DNA from: Paracoccus sp. S-4012
GTDB lineage: Bacteria; Pseudomonadota; Alphaproteobacteria; Rhodobacterales; Rhodobacteraceae
Reading direction: 5' to 3'
Length of the DNA: 64,000 nt
Assembly (NCBI RefSeq): GCF_009674885.1
Contig: NZ_WKKA01000003.1
Coordinates: forward strand, 62,001-126,000
Shown here: positions 40,879-49,871 of the stretch, in pieces
Numbering within the stretch: the first letter of the stretch is position 1
Layout: every line of letters starts with the position of its first letter
The notes under the pieces: generated by a model
Told to the model about the DNA's origin: nothing
The model's database searches: none
Seen by the model: the letters and a program-made list of their open reading frames with translations, nothing else
Made by a program: the position numbers and the translations under genes

Positions 40879-41751
40879 ATGCTCGACGGATTTCTCGAAG
40901 CCTATGGCACGGGGCTGGCCTCGCTGGTCCTCGGGCTTGGCCTTGGGCTTGCCTTCGGCGCCCTGGCCGAGCGCAGCGCCGTCTGTTTCCGCCGCGCCCT
41001 CGTCGGCTCGGACCGGACCGAGGCGGCGGGCGTCTGGGCCGCGGCGCTCGCGGTGGCCGTGGGGTTGACGCAGCTTGCCGTGGCGGCGGGCTGGGTGTCT
41101 TTTGAGGGGCACCGCTTCCTCGCCTCCGACCTGCCGCTGGCCTCGATCCTTGTGGGCGGGCTGCTGTTCGGCGCCGGCATGATCCTCGCGCGCGGCTGCA
41201 TCTCGCGCCATGCGGTGCTCGCCGCCACGGGAAACATGCGGGCCGCCATGACCCTCCTCGTCATCGCGGTGATCGCCCATGCGACCATGAAGGGGGTGCT
41301 GTCGCCGCTGCGCGAGGGGATCGGGTCGCTGAGCGTCGCTCTCGGCCCGCATGTCACCCTCGCCGCGCTGCCGGGGGGCGCAGGCTTCTGGGCCGCGCTG
41401 CTGACGGTGGCGCTCGCCACCGCGGCGGTTCGCTCGGGCGCGGGTGCGGGGCGGCTGGTCATGGGGGCGCTGATCGGCGCGCTCGTGCCGCTGGCCTGGA
41501 TCGGGGGCACGATCCTCGCCGCCGACCCGTTCGAGCCGGTGGCGGCGCAGGGCCTGTCCTATGCCGGGCCGTCGGCCGACGCGCTGTTCTGGCTGATCGC
41601 GGCCACCTCCATCCCCGCGGGCTTCGGCGCGGGCCTGATCGGCGGCACCCTTGGCGGCGCGTTCCTGTCGGCTGCGTTCGGCCGCCGGCTGCGGCTGCAA
41701 TCCTTCTCCACCGGGCCGGAGACGGCGCGCTATGCACTGGGGCTGCGCTGA
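40879..41751 (+). CDS. YeeE/YedE thiosulfate/sulfur transporter, main fragment
   Basis: The 290-residue product has about eight membrane helices and two of the conserved cysteine motifs of YeeE/YedE transporters: SAVCFRR near residue 36 and ARGCISRH near residue 114. It stops at RYALGLR. The expected continuation (LGAALMGLGG, AGGCTIG) appears immediately afterwards in another frame. A one-base G deletion in the GGGG run at 41739-41742 would explain this. YeeE-type proteins move thiosulfate through a cysteine relay, so loss of the third cysteine would likely inactivate the protein unless the frame is restored. Confidence 0.85.
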   Translation: MLDGFLEAYGTGLASLVLGLGLGLAFGALAERSAVCFRRALVGSDRTEAAGVWAAALAVAVGLTQLAVAAGWVSFEGHRFLASDLPLASILVGGLLFGAGMILARGCISRHAVLAATGNMRAAMTLLVIAVIAHATMKGVLSPLREGIGSLSVALGPHVTLAALPGGAGFWAALLTVALATAAVRSGAGAGRLVMGALIGALVPLAWIGGTILAADPFEPVAAQGLSYAGPSADALFWLIAATSIPAGFGAGLIGGTLGGAFLSAAFGRRLRLQSFSTGPETARYALGLR

Positions 41752-41924
41752 TGGGCCTCGGCGGCGTGCTGGCCGGGGGCTGCACGATCGGCGCGGGTCT
41801 GAGCGGCGTCCCGACGCTCTCGTTTGCGGCGATCCTCGCGATCGCGGCGATCGCGGCCGGCGGCTACGCCACGCATGCGGTCCTCGAAAGCGCACCGGCG
41901 AGGCTTCGCGCGGCGCGCGGCTGA
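41751..41924 (+). pseudogene. Frameshifted C-terminal fragment of the YeeE/YedE transporter
   Basis: This 57-codon frame begins with an ATG that overlaps the main fragment's TGA. It encodes the missing end of the family: MGLGGVLAGGCTIGAG with the third conserved cysteine, then a last membrane helix. Translational coupling through TGATG could still make a two-piece protein, but a single-base loss or a sequencing error is simpler. Confidence 0.75.
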
Positions 41925-42134
41925 GCTGACGGCAGTGGGGGGAGTGGCTGCGCGCCGGGCGACTACAGCCGTGGGCGTGCCCGCCGCGTGGTGGCTTCCC
42001 GGAACCGGTGCTCGGGTCCTGCGTTGGCCCGATCACCGGCGGACAGCAGGGCACCACGAAGAAGGAGCCACCCAATGCTCCGCCCTCGTGACACTCGGCA
42101 TGCTCACCGCATGACGGCAGAAGGGGAAAAATCC

Positions 42135-42476
42135 ATGTCCGACATCCGCATGCCGAAGCCCACGCTCGAGATCGCCCAGCGCCGTCACGCCCTTGCGCCC
42201 GAGGCGGATGACGCTTTCAAGGCGTTCTCGAAGGCGGTCTTCGCCGCGGGCGCGCTCGACAAGCGCACCAAGCAGCTGATCGCGGTCGCGGTGGCGCATG
42301 TGACGCAATGCCCTTGGTGCATCGAGGGACATGTCAAGGGCGCCCGCCGCGAGGGTGCGTCGGCCGAGGAGATCATGGAGGCGATCTGGGTTGCGGCCGA
42401 AATGCGCGCCGGCGCCGCCTATGCACATTCGATCAAGACCTTGGACCTGCTGAGGGAGGAAGCGGCCAGGGAATGA
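42135..42476 (+). CDS. Carboxymuconolactone decarboxylase / AhpD-like protein
   Basis: This 113-residue helical protein has the redox pair CPWC with a following EGH (VTQCPWCIEGHVKGA near residue 58), as in AhpD-type alkylhydroperoxidases. It probably acts in peroxide or thiol redox chemistry. An ATG at 42111 is a possible earlier start. It overlaps the DUF488 gene by ATGA. Confidence 0.9.
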   Translation: MSDIRMPKPTLEIAQRRHALAPEADDAFKAFSKAVFAAGALDKRTKQLIAVAVAHVTQCPWCIEGHVKGARREGASAEEIMEAIWVAAEMRAGAAYAHSIKTLDLLREEAARE

Positions 42477-42838
42477 GCGCGCGGATCAGCATCGCACCGG
42501 TCCGCGACGACGATCCCGGCGCCGGCGAAGGCGCGCGGCTGCTGGTGGATCGCCTGTGGCCGCGCGGGATCAAGAAGGAGGCGTTGCACCTCGACGAATG
42601 GGTCCGCGACGTCGCGCCCGGCACGGAGCTGCGAAGGTGGTTCGGCCATGACCCGCAGAAGTGGGAGGCGTTCCGCACCCGCTACCGGGCCGAGCTGGAC
42701 GACAATCCCCAGGCGGTGGAGCGATGCCTCGCATGGTGCCGCAAGGGGCGGGTCACGCTCCTCTTCGACGCGCATGACCACGAGCACAACCAGGCCGTTG
42801 TGCTGCGCGACTACCTGGCCGAGCGGCTGAAGGGCTGA
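42473..42838 (+). CDS. DUF488 family protein
   Basis: This 121-residue protein has the family signature RLLVDRLWPRG near residue 22, a W-rich centre (RRWFGHDPQKW) and LLFDAHDHEHNQA near the end. The biochemical function of DUF488 is not established. Coupling to an AhpD-like gene suggests a stress role. It ends 6 bp from the convergent modC stop. Confidence 0.9.
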   Translation: MSARISIAPVRDDDPGAGEGARLLVDRLWPRGIKKEALHLDEWVRDVAPGTELRRWFGHDPQKWEAFRTRYRAELDDNPQAVERCLAWCRKGRVTLLFDAHDHEHNQAVVLRDYLAERLKG

Positions 42839-42844
42839 CGGCGC

Positions 42845-43930
42845 TCAGTGCATCGGCGTGCCCACGTCCTCACGCGCATGCGACAGCGACTTGACGATCG
42901 CCGTCAGTTCCGCGCCGGGGACCACCCCAAGCTCGCGGGCGGAGCGGGCCGTGATCCGCGACAGGATCGGCCCGGCGGCGGTGGCGAGGCGGACGAGGAC
43001 CACCGCGCCGTTCTCGTGCAGGCTCTCGACCGTGCCGGGCAGCATGTTCAGCGCCGACAGCCCCTCGGGGCGGCCGCGGGCCAGCAGCACATCGGCGGCG
43101 GCGATCCTGAGCCGCAGGTGGTCGCCGGGCTCCGCGGCGAGGGTCGGCAGGAACAGCGGCAGCCCGCCGGCCACGAGTTCCGTCACGCCGTCCGCGTGGT
43201 GGCGGGCGACGGTGGCCTCGATCACCGCGCCGACATCGCGGCCGCGCCAGGCAAGGGCGGGGTCGGCCATCACCTCGGACGGCGGGCCGATGCGGGTGAT
43301 CCGCCCCGCCTTCAGCATCACCACCGTCGTCGCGATCCGCGCCACTTCCGCGGCGGCATGGCTGACGTAGAGCATCGGCACGCGCAGCTCGTCCCGCAGG
43401 CGTTCGAGATAGGGCAGGATCTCGGCCTTGCGGTCCGCGTCGAGGGCCGAGAGCGGCTCGTCGGCGAGGATCAGCCGCGGCTCGGCCAGCAGCGCGCGGC
43501 CGATGGCGACCCGCTGCCGCTCGCCGCCCGAGAGGGTGGCGGGGGCGCGGTCCAGAAGCGCGCCGATGCCGAGCATCTCGACCACGGCGGCCTCCGAGGT
43601 CGCGCGTTCGGCGCGGGGCGCGAACCAGCGGCCGTAACGGAGGTTCTGGCGGACCGTCAGATGCGGGAACAGGCGTCCGTCCTGGAAGACCACGCCGAGG
43701 CGGCGGCGGTGCGGGGGCAGGAAGACGCGCGCCCCGGTATCGGTCAGGACGGTCCCATCCACGGCGATGCGCGCCCGATCCGGGCGCAGCAGGCCCGCGA
43801 CGGCGTTGAGGACGGTAGACTTGCCCGAGCCGGAGGGGCCGAAGAGGACCGTCACCCCGGCGGGGACCTCGAAGGCGAGGTCCACCGAGAAGCCGCCGAA
43901 GTCATGAGCGAGCGCGACGGAGACGCTCAT
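42845..43930 (-). CDS. modC: Molybdate ABC transporter ATP-binding protein
   Basis: This 361-residue ATPase has Walker A GPSGSGKST near residue 31, signature LSGGERQR near residue 136 and Walker B LILADEP. A C-terminal Mop domain (about 290-355) probably binds molybdate and lets intracellular molybdate inhibit transport. It overlaps modB by ATGA and ends the mod operon. Confidence 0.95.
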   Translation of the reverse strand: MSVSVALAHDFGGFSVDLAFEVPAGVTVLFGPSGSGKSTVLNAVAGLLRPDRARIAVDGTVLTDTGARVFLPPHRRRLGVVFQDGRLFPHLTVRQNLRYGRWFAPRAERATSEAAVVEMLGIGALLDRAPATLSGGERQRVAIGRALLAEPRLILADEPLSALDADRKAEILPYLERLRDELRVPMLYVSHAAAEVARIATTVVMLKAGRITRIGPPSEVMADPALAWRGRDVGAVIEATVARHHADGVTELVAGGLPLFLPTLAAEPGDHLRLRIAAADVLLARGRPEGLSALNMLPGTVESLHENGAVVLVRLATAAGPILSRITARSARELGVVPGAELTAIVKSLSHAREDVGTPMH

Positions 43931-44625
43931 CGGCCCGCGACCCGCCGGGCGAGGCGGCGGGCGAGCCACTCGGACAGGATCAGCGCCGTCATCGCCACGG
44001 CGATGGACACGAGGACCAGCCGCGCGGCTGCGGGCTCGCCGCCCGGCACTTGCAGGAAGGCGTAGATCGCCGAGGGGAGCGTCTGGGTCTGGCCGGGGAT
44101 GTTCGACACGAAGGTGATCGTGGCGCCGAACTCGCCCATGGCCTTGGCGAAGGCAAGGATCGCGCCCGCGATCACGCCGGGCAGGATCAGCGGCAGGGTG
44201 ACGGTGGTCCAGGTCCAGGGGCGCGAAGCGCCGAGGCTGCCCGCCGCCTCTTCGAGCCGCGGGTCCACCGCCTCGATCGAGAGGCGGATGGCGCGGGCCA
44301 TCAGCGGAAAGGCCATGATCGCCGCGGCCAGCGCTGCCCCGGTCCAGCGGAACGCGAAGACGATGCCGAACCATTCGTCGAGCCATTGCCCGACCCAGCC
44401 GCGCCGTCCGAAGGTGAGCAGCAGCAGGTAGCCCGTCACCACCGGCGGCAGGACCAGCGGCAGATGCACGAGGCCGTTCAGCAGCCCGTGCCCCGGAAAC
44501 CGCCACCGCGCGAGCGCATGGGCGACGAACAGCCCGAGCGGCAGGCTGGCAAATGTCGCCCAGAACGAGACCCGCAGAGACAGCCGCAGCGCGTCCCATT
44601 CGGCGGGCGAGAGCCAGTCGGTCAC
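43927..44625 (-). CDS. modB: Molybdate ABC transporter permease
   Basis: This 232-residue inner-membrane protein has five to six helices and the EAA loop EEAAGSLGASRPWTW near residue 126, where the ATPase docks. It sits between modA and modC and is read from the same message. Confidence 0.95.
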   Translation of the reverse strand: MTDWLSPAEWDALRLSLRVSFWATFASLPLGLFVAHALARWRFPGHGLLNGLVHLPLVLPPVVTGYLLLLTFGRRGWVGQWLDEWFGIVFAFRWTGAALAAAIMAFPLMARAIRLSIEAVDPRLEEAAGSLGASRPWTWTTVTLPLILPGVIAGAILAFAKAMGEFGATITFVSNIPGQTQTLPSAIYAFLQVPGGEPAAARLVLVSIAVAMTALILSEWLARRLARRVAGR

Positions 44626-44632
44626 GAGTGCC

Positions 44633-45394
44633 TCAGTTTAGGATCGCGAAACCCTGCTCCTTGAAGACGGCGTCGGCCTCGGGCGCGCTCAGGCGCTCGA
44701 AGAAGGCGCGGTCGGCCGCGTCGGAGGCGTGCCGCAGCAAGGCTGCCGGATAGAAGATCGGATCATGCGTCCCGGTCGGGAAGGTGGCGATGACATGCAC
44801 GCCCGGATCGGCGGCGGCGTCGGTCGCGTAGACGATGCCGTAGGGCGCCTCGCCGGTCGAGACGAGCGCGAGCGCGGCGCGCACGTTGTCGGCCTGCGCG
44901 ACCGAAGGCTCGACGCTGTCCCAGAGGCCGAGCGAGGTCAGCGCCGCCTTGCCATATTGCCCGGCAGGCACGGAATCGACCATCGCCATGGCCAGCTTCT
45001 CCTCGCCCAGCATGCCGGCGAGGTCGGTCCCGGCCGACAGCTCCACCGGCTCGGCCGCGGCGTCGTGGGCGACCAGGACCAACCTGTTGCCGAGCAGGTC
45101 GAGCCGCGTGCCCTCGGCCACCTCGCCGCCCGCTTCCACCTCGTCCATCCACTGCACCGAGGCCGAGATGAAGATGTCCGCCGGCGCACCCTGCAGGATC
45201 TGCTGGGCCAGTTGGTTCGATCCGGCGTAGCTGATGGTGACGGTGTCGCTAGTCTCCTCCTGGAAGGCGGCGGCGATCGGGTCCAGGGCGGTCTTCAGCG
45301 AGGCGGCGGCGAAGACCACGACCTCCTCGGCGGCGGCTGGCAGGGCCACGGCCGCCAGACCGGCAGCGAGGGCGAGGGACGTGATGCGCGGCAT
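44633..45394 (-). CDS. modA: Molybdate-binding periplasmic protein
   Basis: This 253-residue protein has a Sec signal peptide ending LPAAAEE. It has the ModA motifs VVVFAAASLKTALD and SYAGSNQLAQQI, whose serines and backbone amides bind the oxyanion. The start ATG at 45394 lies after GGGAGG, and the Mo-box-like dyad is just upstream. It delivers molybdate (or tungstate) to ModBC. Confidence 0.95.
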   Translation of the reverse strand: MPRITSLALAAGLAAVALPAAAEEVVVFAAASLKTALDPIAAAFQEETSDTVTISYAGSNQLAQQILQGAPADIFISASVQWMDEVEAGGEVAEGTRLDLLGNRLVLVAHDAAAEPVELSAGTDLAGMLGEEKLAMAMVDSVPAGQYGKAALTSLGLWDSVEPSVAQADNVRAALALVSTGEAPYGIVYATDAAADPGVHVIATFPTGTHDPIFYPAALLRHASDAADRAFFERLSAPEADAVFKEQGFAILN

Positions 45395-45408
45395 GGTGGC
45401 CTCCCGCA

Positions 45409-45432
45409 GGTTATGCTTGATGGAACATAACC
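45409..45432 (-). promoter_or_regulatory. Mo-box-like operator upstream of modA
   Basis: A perfect 7-bp inverted repeat, GGTTATG at 45409-45415 and CATAACC at 45426-45432, with a 10-bp spacer lies 15-38 bp before modA. It shares the GTTAT/ATAAC core of ModE-binding Mo-boxes but lacks their long TATATA arms. Confidence 0.5.
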
Positions 45433-45454
45433 CGGCGCCCTCGGCGCGCAATCG

Positions 45455-45820
45455 TTATTTTCGCTCGGGCATATCGGTCAGCAGCCCCTTCAACTCGGCG
45501 AGCGGCGCGGCGTTGGCCGCCACCGCCGTGGCCTCGATCTGGCGGAAGAGAGCCAGCACCTGCTCGCCCGCCTCCGTCAGCGCCGCGCCGCCGCCGCCCG
45601 GGCCGCCCCGGGTGCTGCTGACCAGCGGCTCGCGGAACATGGCGTTCATCGCCTCGACCAGCATCCAGGCGCGCTTGTAGCTCATCCCCAGCTCGCGCCC
45701 CGCGGCCGAGATCGAGCCGGTGCGCTCGATCCCCTCCAGCAGCGAGGCCTTGCCGGGACCCATCATGCCGGATTCGCTGAAATAAAGGCGAATGAAGAAC
45801 TCGGGATGCAGATTGGCCAT
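45455..45820 (-). CDS. Short ModE-type winged-helix regulator without Mop domain
   Basis: This protein of about 121 residues matches the LysR-like N-terminal DNA-binding half of ModE: LLEGIERTGSISAAGRELGMSYKRAW near residue 28 and the wing STRGGPGGGGAALTEAG. Full ModE has a second, molybdate-binding di-Mop half of about 140 residues that is missing here. It heads the modABC genes with a 60-bp gap. An ATG at 45835 would add five residues. Confidence 0.88.
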   Translation of the reverse strand: MANLHPEFFIRLYFSESGMMGPGKASLLEGIERTGSISAAGRELGMSYKRAWMLVEAMNAMFREPLVSSTRGGPGGGGAALTEAGEQVLALFRQIEATAVAANAAPLAELKGLLTDMPERK

Positions 45821-45870
45821 GGGCGCATCATCCATCTGCGTCCCGCCCGTGCAAGGCCCGCGCCAGCGGT

Positions 45871-46854
45871 TCAGGCGCGGCCCTCATGCACCGCATGGCA
45901 GGCCACGCCGTCCAGCAGCGGCGGCACCTCCACCCGGCAGCGCTCGTTGGCCAGCGGGCAGCGCGGGTGGAAGGGGCAGCCGGGCGGCGGGTCGATTGGG
46001 GAGGGGATCTCGCCTTCGACGCGCTTGCGGGGGCGGCCGGTCATCTCGATGTCGGGGACCGCTTCCAGCAGCATGCGCGTGTAGGGGTGGCGCGGGTTGG
46101 CGAAGAGGGCCTCGGCGTCGTTCACCTCCGCCAGCCGGCCGAGGTAGAGCACGCCGATCTGGTTGGCCATGTGCCGCACGACCTGAAGGTTGTGCGAGAT
46201 GAAGACGTAGGTCAGCCCGAACTCGGCTTGCAGGTCCTTCATCAGGTTCAGGATCTGCGCCTGCACCGACACGTCGAGGGCCGAGGTCGGCTCGTCGCAG
46301 ACGATGAAGTCGGGCCGCGCCGCGAGCGCGCGGGCGATGGCGATGCGCTGCCGCTGGCCGCCGGAGAACTGGTGCGGGAACTTGGCCCCGTCCTCGGGCG
46401 AGAGGCCGACGAGGGTCAGAAGCTCGCCCACCCGCGCGCGGCGGGCGCGGTCGCCCTGCCGGCGCTCAAACACGCGCAGCGGCTCGGCCACGATGTCGGT
46501 CACGCGCCAGCGGGGGTTGAGGCTGGCCAGCGGGTCCTGGAAGATCATCTGGAAGCGGCGGCGCAACCGGCGGGCCTCGCGGCCGCGCAGCCCCTCGACC
46601 AGCGAGCGGCCGTCGAAGGTGATGTCGCCCGCCGTCGGCTCCAGCAGGCCCACGATCATGCGGGCGATGGTGGACTTGCCCGACCCGCTCTCGCCCACGA
46701 GGGCGAAGGTCTCGCCGCGCCGGACCGAGAAGCTCACATCCGTCACCGCCTTGACGTAGGCCTTCTCCTTGCCCTCGAGCTTGCGGTTGAGCCAGGGGGC
46801 CGACACGTCGAAGCGGCGGGTGAGGTTGCGGGTTTCGAGAAGGATGTCGCTCAT
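45871..46854 (-). CDS. Peptide ABC transporter ATP-binding protein (DppF/OppF type)
   Basis: This 327-residue ATPase has Walker A GESGSGKST near residue 53, signature FSGGQRQR and Walker B FIVCDEPTSALD. The OppF-type C-terminus has PGCPFHPRCPLANERC, whose cysteines in relatives bind an iron-sulfur cluster. It is the last gene of a five-gene importer and overlaps the preceding ATPase gene by ATGA. Confidence 0.93.
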   Translation of the reverse strand: MSDILLETRNLTRRFDVSAPWLNRKLEGKEKAYVKAVTDVSFSVRRGETFALVGESGSGKSTIARMIVGLLEPTAGDITFDGRSLVEGLRGREARRLRRRFQMIFQDPLASLNPRWRVTDIVAEPLRVFERRQGDRARRARVGELLTLVGLSPEDGAKFPHQFSGGQRQRIAIARALAARPDFIVCDEPTSALDVSVQAQILNLMKDLQAEFGLTYVFISHNLQVVRHMANQIGVLYLGRLAEVNDAEALFANPRHPYTRMLLEAVPDIEMTGRPRKRVEGEIPSPIDPPPGCPFHPRCPLANERCRVEVPPLLDGVACHAVHEGRA

Positions 46855-47831
46855 GCCTCCTGCACTCCGGGATAGAGCCAGCAGGCCACGCGCCGACCGG
46901 GCTCGATCTCCGAGGCGGCGGGGCGGTGTGTCAGGCAGCGGTCGAAGACATGCGGGCAGCGCGGGTTGAAGGGGCAGCCCGGCGGGATCGCGGACAGGCG
47001 CGGCATGGCGCCGGGAATCTGGACCAGCCGCTCGAGGTCGGCGCTCATGCGCGGGATCGCCCCCATGAGGCCGGCGGAATAGGGGTGCTTGGCGTCCTTG
47101 ATGACGGCGCGCACCGGGCCGATCTCGGCGATGCGGCCGGCATACATCACTGCCACGCGGTCGGCGGTTTCGGCGATGACGCCCATGTCGTGGGTGATGA
47201 GCATGATCGCGGCGCCTGTCTCGGCGCAGAGCTCCTTCATCACGTCGATGATCTGTGCCTGCACCGACACGTCGAGGGCGGTCGTCGGTTCGTCGGCGAT
47301 CACTAGGTCCGGCTCGGCGCAGAGCGCGAGAGCGATCACGACGCGCTGCCGCATGCCGCCCGAGAACTGGTGGGGATAGTCGTCGATCCGCCGGGCGGCG
47401 TCGGGGATGCCGACGCGGTCGAGCAGGCCCACCGCCTTGGCCCGCGCTGCCTCCTTCGAGAGCGGCAGATGGGTGCGGATCGTCTCCACGATCTGCTCGG
47501 AGATGCGGTAGAGCGGGTTCAGCGAGGTCAGCGGGTCCTGGAAGATCATCCCGATCCGCTTGCCGCGGACGCCTCGCATCCGCTCCTCGGGCAGGTTGTC
47601 GATCCGCTCGCCCTGCAGATGGATCTCGCCCTTGGCGATGCGGCCGGGGCGGTCGATCAGGCCGATCACGGCGCTGCCGGTCATGGATTTGCCGGCGCCG
47701 GATTCGCCCACCACGCCCAGGACCTCGCCCGGCATGATGTCGAAGCTGACGCCCGAGAGCGCGGTCAGGATGCCGTGGCGGGTCGGGAACTCGACGGTGA
47801 GGTCACGGACGGAGAGGATCGGGTCTGCCAT
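46851..47831 (-). CDS. Peptide ABC transporter ATP-binding protein (DppD/OppD type)
   Basis: This 326-residue ATPase has Walker A GESGAGKS near residue 42, signature FSGGMRQR and Walker B LVIADEPTTALD. Its cysteine-rich tail is PGCPFNPRCPHVFDRC. It pairs with the DppF-like ATPase to power the DppBC channel. The upstream continuation of the open frame is a shadow of the permease gene. Confidence 0.93.
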   Translation of the reverse strand: MADPILSVRDLTVEFPTRHGILTALSGVSFDIMPGEVLGVVGESGAGKSMTGSAVIGLIDRPGRIAKGEIHLQGERIDNLPEERMRGVRGKRIGMIFQDPLTSLNPLYRISEQIVETIRTHLPLSKEAARAKAVGLLDRVGIPDAARRIDDYPHQFSGGMRQRVVIALALCAEPDLVIADEPTTALDVSVQAQIIDVMKELCAETGAAIMLITHDMGVIAETADRVAVMYAGRIAEIGPVRAVIKDAKHPYSAGLMGAIPRMSADLERLVQIPGAMPRLSAIPPGCPFNPRCPHVFDRCLTHRPAASEIEPGRRVACWLYPGVQEA

Positions 47832-47836
47832 GCGCC

Positions 47837-48793
47837 TCACCGCAGCTTTGGGTTCAGCGCATCGCGCAGCCAGTCGCCGAGCAGGTTCACCGACAGCGCC
47901 AGCAGCACCAGCGTCACGCCGGGGAAGAACAGGATCCACCACTCGCCCGAGAACAGGAACTGCTGGCCGATGCGGATGAGCGTCCCCAGCGAGGGCTGCG
48001 TCGGCGGCACGCCCACGCCCAGATAGGAGAGCGTCGCCTCCTCGATGATGGCGAGCGCGAGGCCGATGGTGCCGATGACCAACACGGGGCCGGTGACGTT
48101 GGGCAGGATGTGGCGCAACAGGATCAGCGCCGGATGCACGCCCATGATCTTGGCGGCCGAGACATAGTCCTTCTGCCGCTCGACCATGGTCGCGCCGCGC
48201 ACGGTGCGGGCGAACTGTGCCCAGTTGGCGAGGCCGATGGCGAGAATCAGCACCCAGACCGCCATGCTCTCCTGCCGGTTCGGGGGGATCACGCCGCGGG
48301 CGACGCCGAAGATCAGCAGCGCGATGAGGATCGCCGGGAAGGACAGCTGCACATCCGCCACCCGCATGATCGTGGAATCCACGGCGCCGCCGTTGTAGCC
48401 CGCGGCGAGACCCAGGGAGACGCCGATCAGGATCGACAGCACCGTGGCGCTGAAGCCGACGAAAAGCGAGATGCGGCTGCCATACATGATCGTGGACAGC
48501 ACGTCGCGGCCCTGGTTGTCGGTCCCCATCAGGAAGTAGTTGCCGGTAAAGGCGGATTCCGAGGCGGGCGGCGTGAAGCCCTCCATGAGGTTCAGGCTTG
48601 CCGGGTTGAACGGGTCGTAAGGCGCGATCCAGGGGGCGAGGACCGCCATCAGGATGAGCGCGAGCGCCACGACGCTCGCGATCACGGTGACGGGCGAGCG
48701 GCGCCACGAATAGAAGATGTCGCTGGCGAGCGCGCGGCGCAGCAGGCGGGCGCGGGTCCGGCCGGGCGCGGCCCGCGGCGTGATGTCGGTCAT
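47837..48793 (-). CDS. Peptide ABC transporter permease (DppC type)
   Basis: This 318-residue protein has a cytoplasmic head, six membrane helices and the EAA loop YVSAAKIMGVHPALILLRHILPN near residue 209. The N-terminal DPFNPASLNL segment is typical of the OppC/DppC branch. It lies between the DppB- and DppD-type genes in tight spacing. Confidence 0.93.
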   Translation of the reverse strand: MTDITPRAAPGRTRARLLRRALASDIFYSWRRSPVTVIASVVALALILMAVLAPWIAPYDPFNPASLNLMEGFTPPASESAFTGNYFLMGTDNQGRDVLSTIMYGSRISLFVGFSATVLSILIGVSLGLAAGYNGGAVDSTIMRVADVQLSFPAILIALLIFGVARGVIPPNRQESMAVWVLILAIGLANWAQFARTVRGATMVERQKDYVSAAKIMGVHPALILLRHILPNVTGPVLVIGTIGLALAIIEEATLSYLGVGVPPTQPSLGTLIRIGQQFLFSGEWWILFFPGVTLVLLALSVNLLGDWLRDALNPKLR

Positions 48794-48797
48794 GGGT

Positions 48798-49766
48798 CTA
48801 GCCTCCCACCCGCAGGCGCGGGTCCACGACGTAGTAGAGGATGTCCACGATCAGGTTGATGACCACGAAGACGAGGGCGATGAACATCAGGTAGGCGGCC
48901 ATCACCGGCACATCGACGACCTGCACCGAGTTGATGAAGAGCGAGCCAACGCCGGGCCACTGGAAAACCGTCTCGGTGACGATCGCGAAGGCGATGACGG
49001 AACCGAGCTGCAACCCGGTGATGGTGATGACCGGGACCAGCGTGTTCTTCAGCGCATGGCCGAAGTTGATCGCCCGCTGCGAGAGGCCGCGCGCGCGGGC
49101 GAAGCGGATGTATTCGGTCCGCAGCACCTCCAGCATCTCGGACCTGACGAGGCGCATGATGAGGGTGAGCTGAAAGAGCGAGAGCGTGATCGCGGGCAGG
49201 ATCAGCGACTTGAGCCCGCTTTCGGTCAGCAGCCCCGTGCGCCACCAGCCGAGGTCCACGACCTGGCCGCGGCCGAAGGACGGCAGCCAGCCGAGTTCGA
49301 CCGAGAAGATGTAGATCAGCCCGATGCCGATCAGGAAGGTCGGCAGCGAGACGCCGATCAGCGACAGCGCCATGACGAGGGCGGAGGCCGGACTTCGCGG
49401 CTTCAGCGCGGTGAAGACGCCAAGCCCGACGCCGAAGATCAGCGCGATCATGGCCGAGGCGAAGGCCAGCTCGATGGTCGCCGGCAGGCGCGACAGGATC
49501 AGTTCCGTCACCGGCTGCTGCAGGCGGTAGGAGATGCCGAACTCGCCCTGCAGCGCGTTGCCGATGAAGCGCAGGAACTGCACCACCACCGGGTCGTTCA
49601 GGCCGAGGCGCTCGCGCATGATCTCCTGATCGGCCAGGCGCGTGTCCACGCCGACCATGCTGGCGATAGGGTCGCCGACATAGCGGAACACCGCGAAGGC
49701 GATCAGCGCCACGACCAGCATGACGAGGACCGACTGGGCGAGGCGCCTGATGATGAAGGCCAACAT
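48798..49766 (-). CDS. Peptide ABC transporter permease (DppB type)
   Basis: This 322-residue permease starts MLAFIIRRLAQS, has six membrane helices and carries the DppB EAA loop YIRFARARGLSQRAI near residue 213. The ATG at 49766 is chosen because GGGAGG lies 9 bp upstream; the earlier ATG at 49775 directly abuts that site. The C-terminal YYVVDPRLR is typical. Confidence 0.93.
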   Translation of the reverse strand: MLAFIIRRLAQSVLVMLVVALIAFAVFRYVGDPIASMVGVDTRLADQEIMRERLGLNDPVVVQFLRFIGNALQGEFGISYRLQQPVTELILSRLPATIELAFASAMIALIFGVGLGVFTALKPRSPASALVMALSLIGVSLPTFLIGIGLIYIFSVELGWLPSFGRGQVVDLGWWRTGLLTESGLKSLILPAITLSLFQLTLIMRLVRSEMLEVLRTEYIRFARARGLSQRAINFGHALKNTLVPVITITGLQLGSVIAFAIVTETVFQWPGVGSLFINSVQVVDVPVMAAYLMFIALVFVVINLIVDILYYVVDPRLRVGG

Positions 49767-49871
49767 GACGGCCATCCTCCCGCGTCACGAAGGTGGATCC
49801 CGATGGCAAACCGCCGCGCCGGGGGAAAGTCCCGACGCGGCGTCAGTCGCCTCAGGGCAGGCGCGCGCGGA

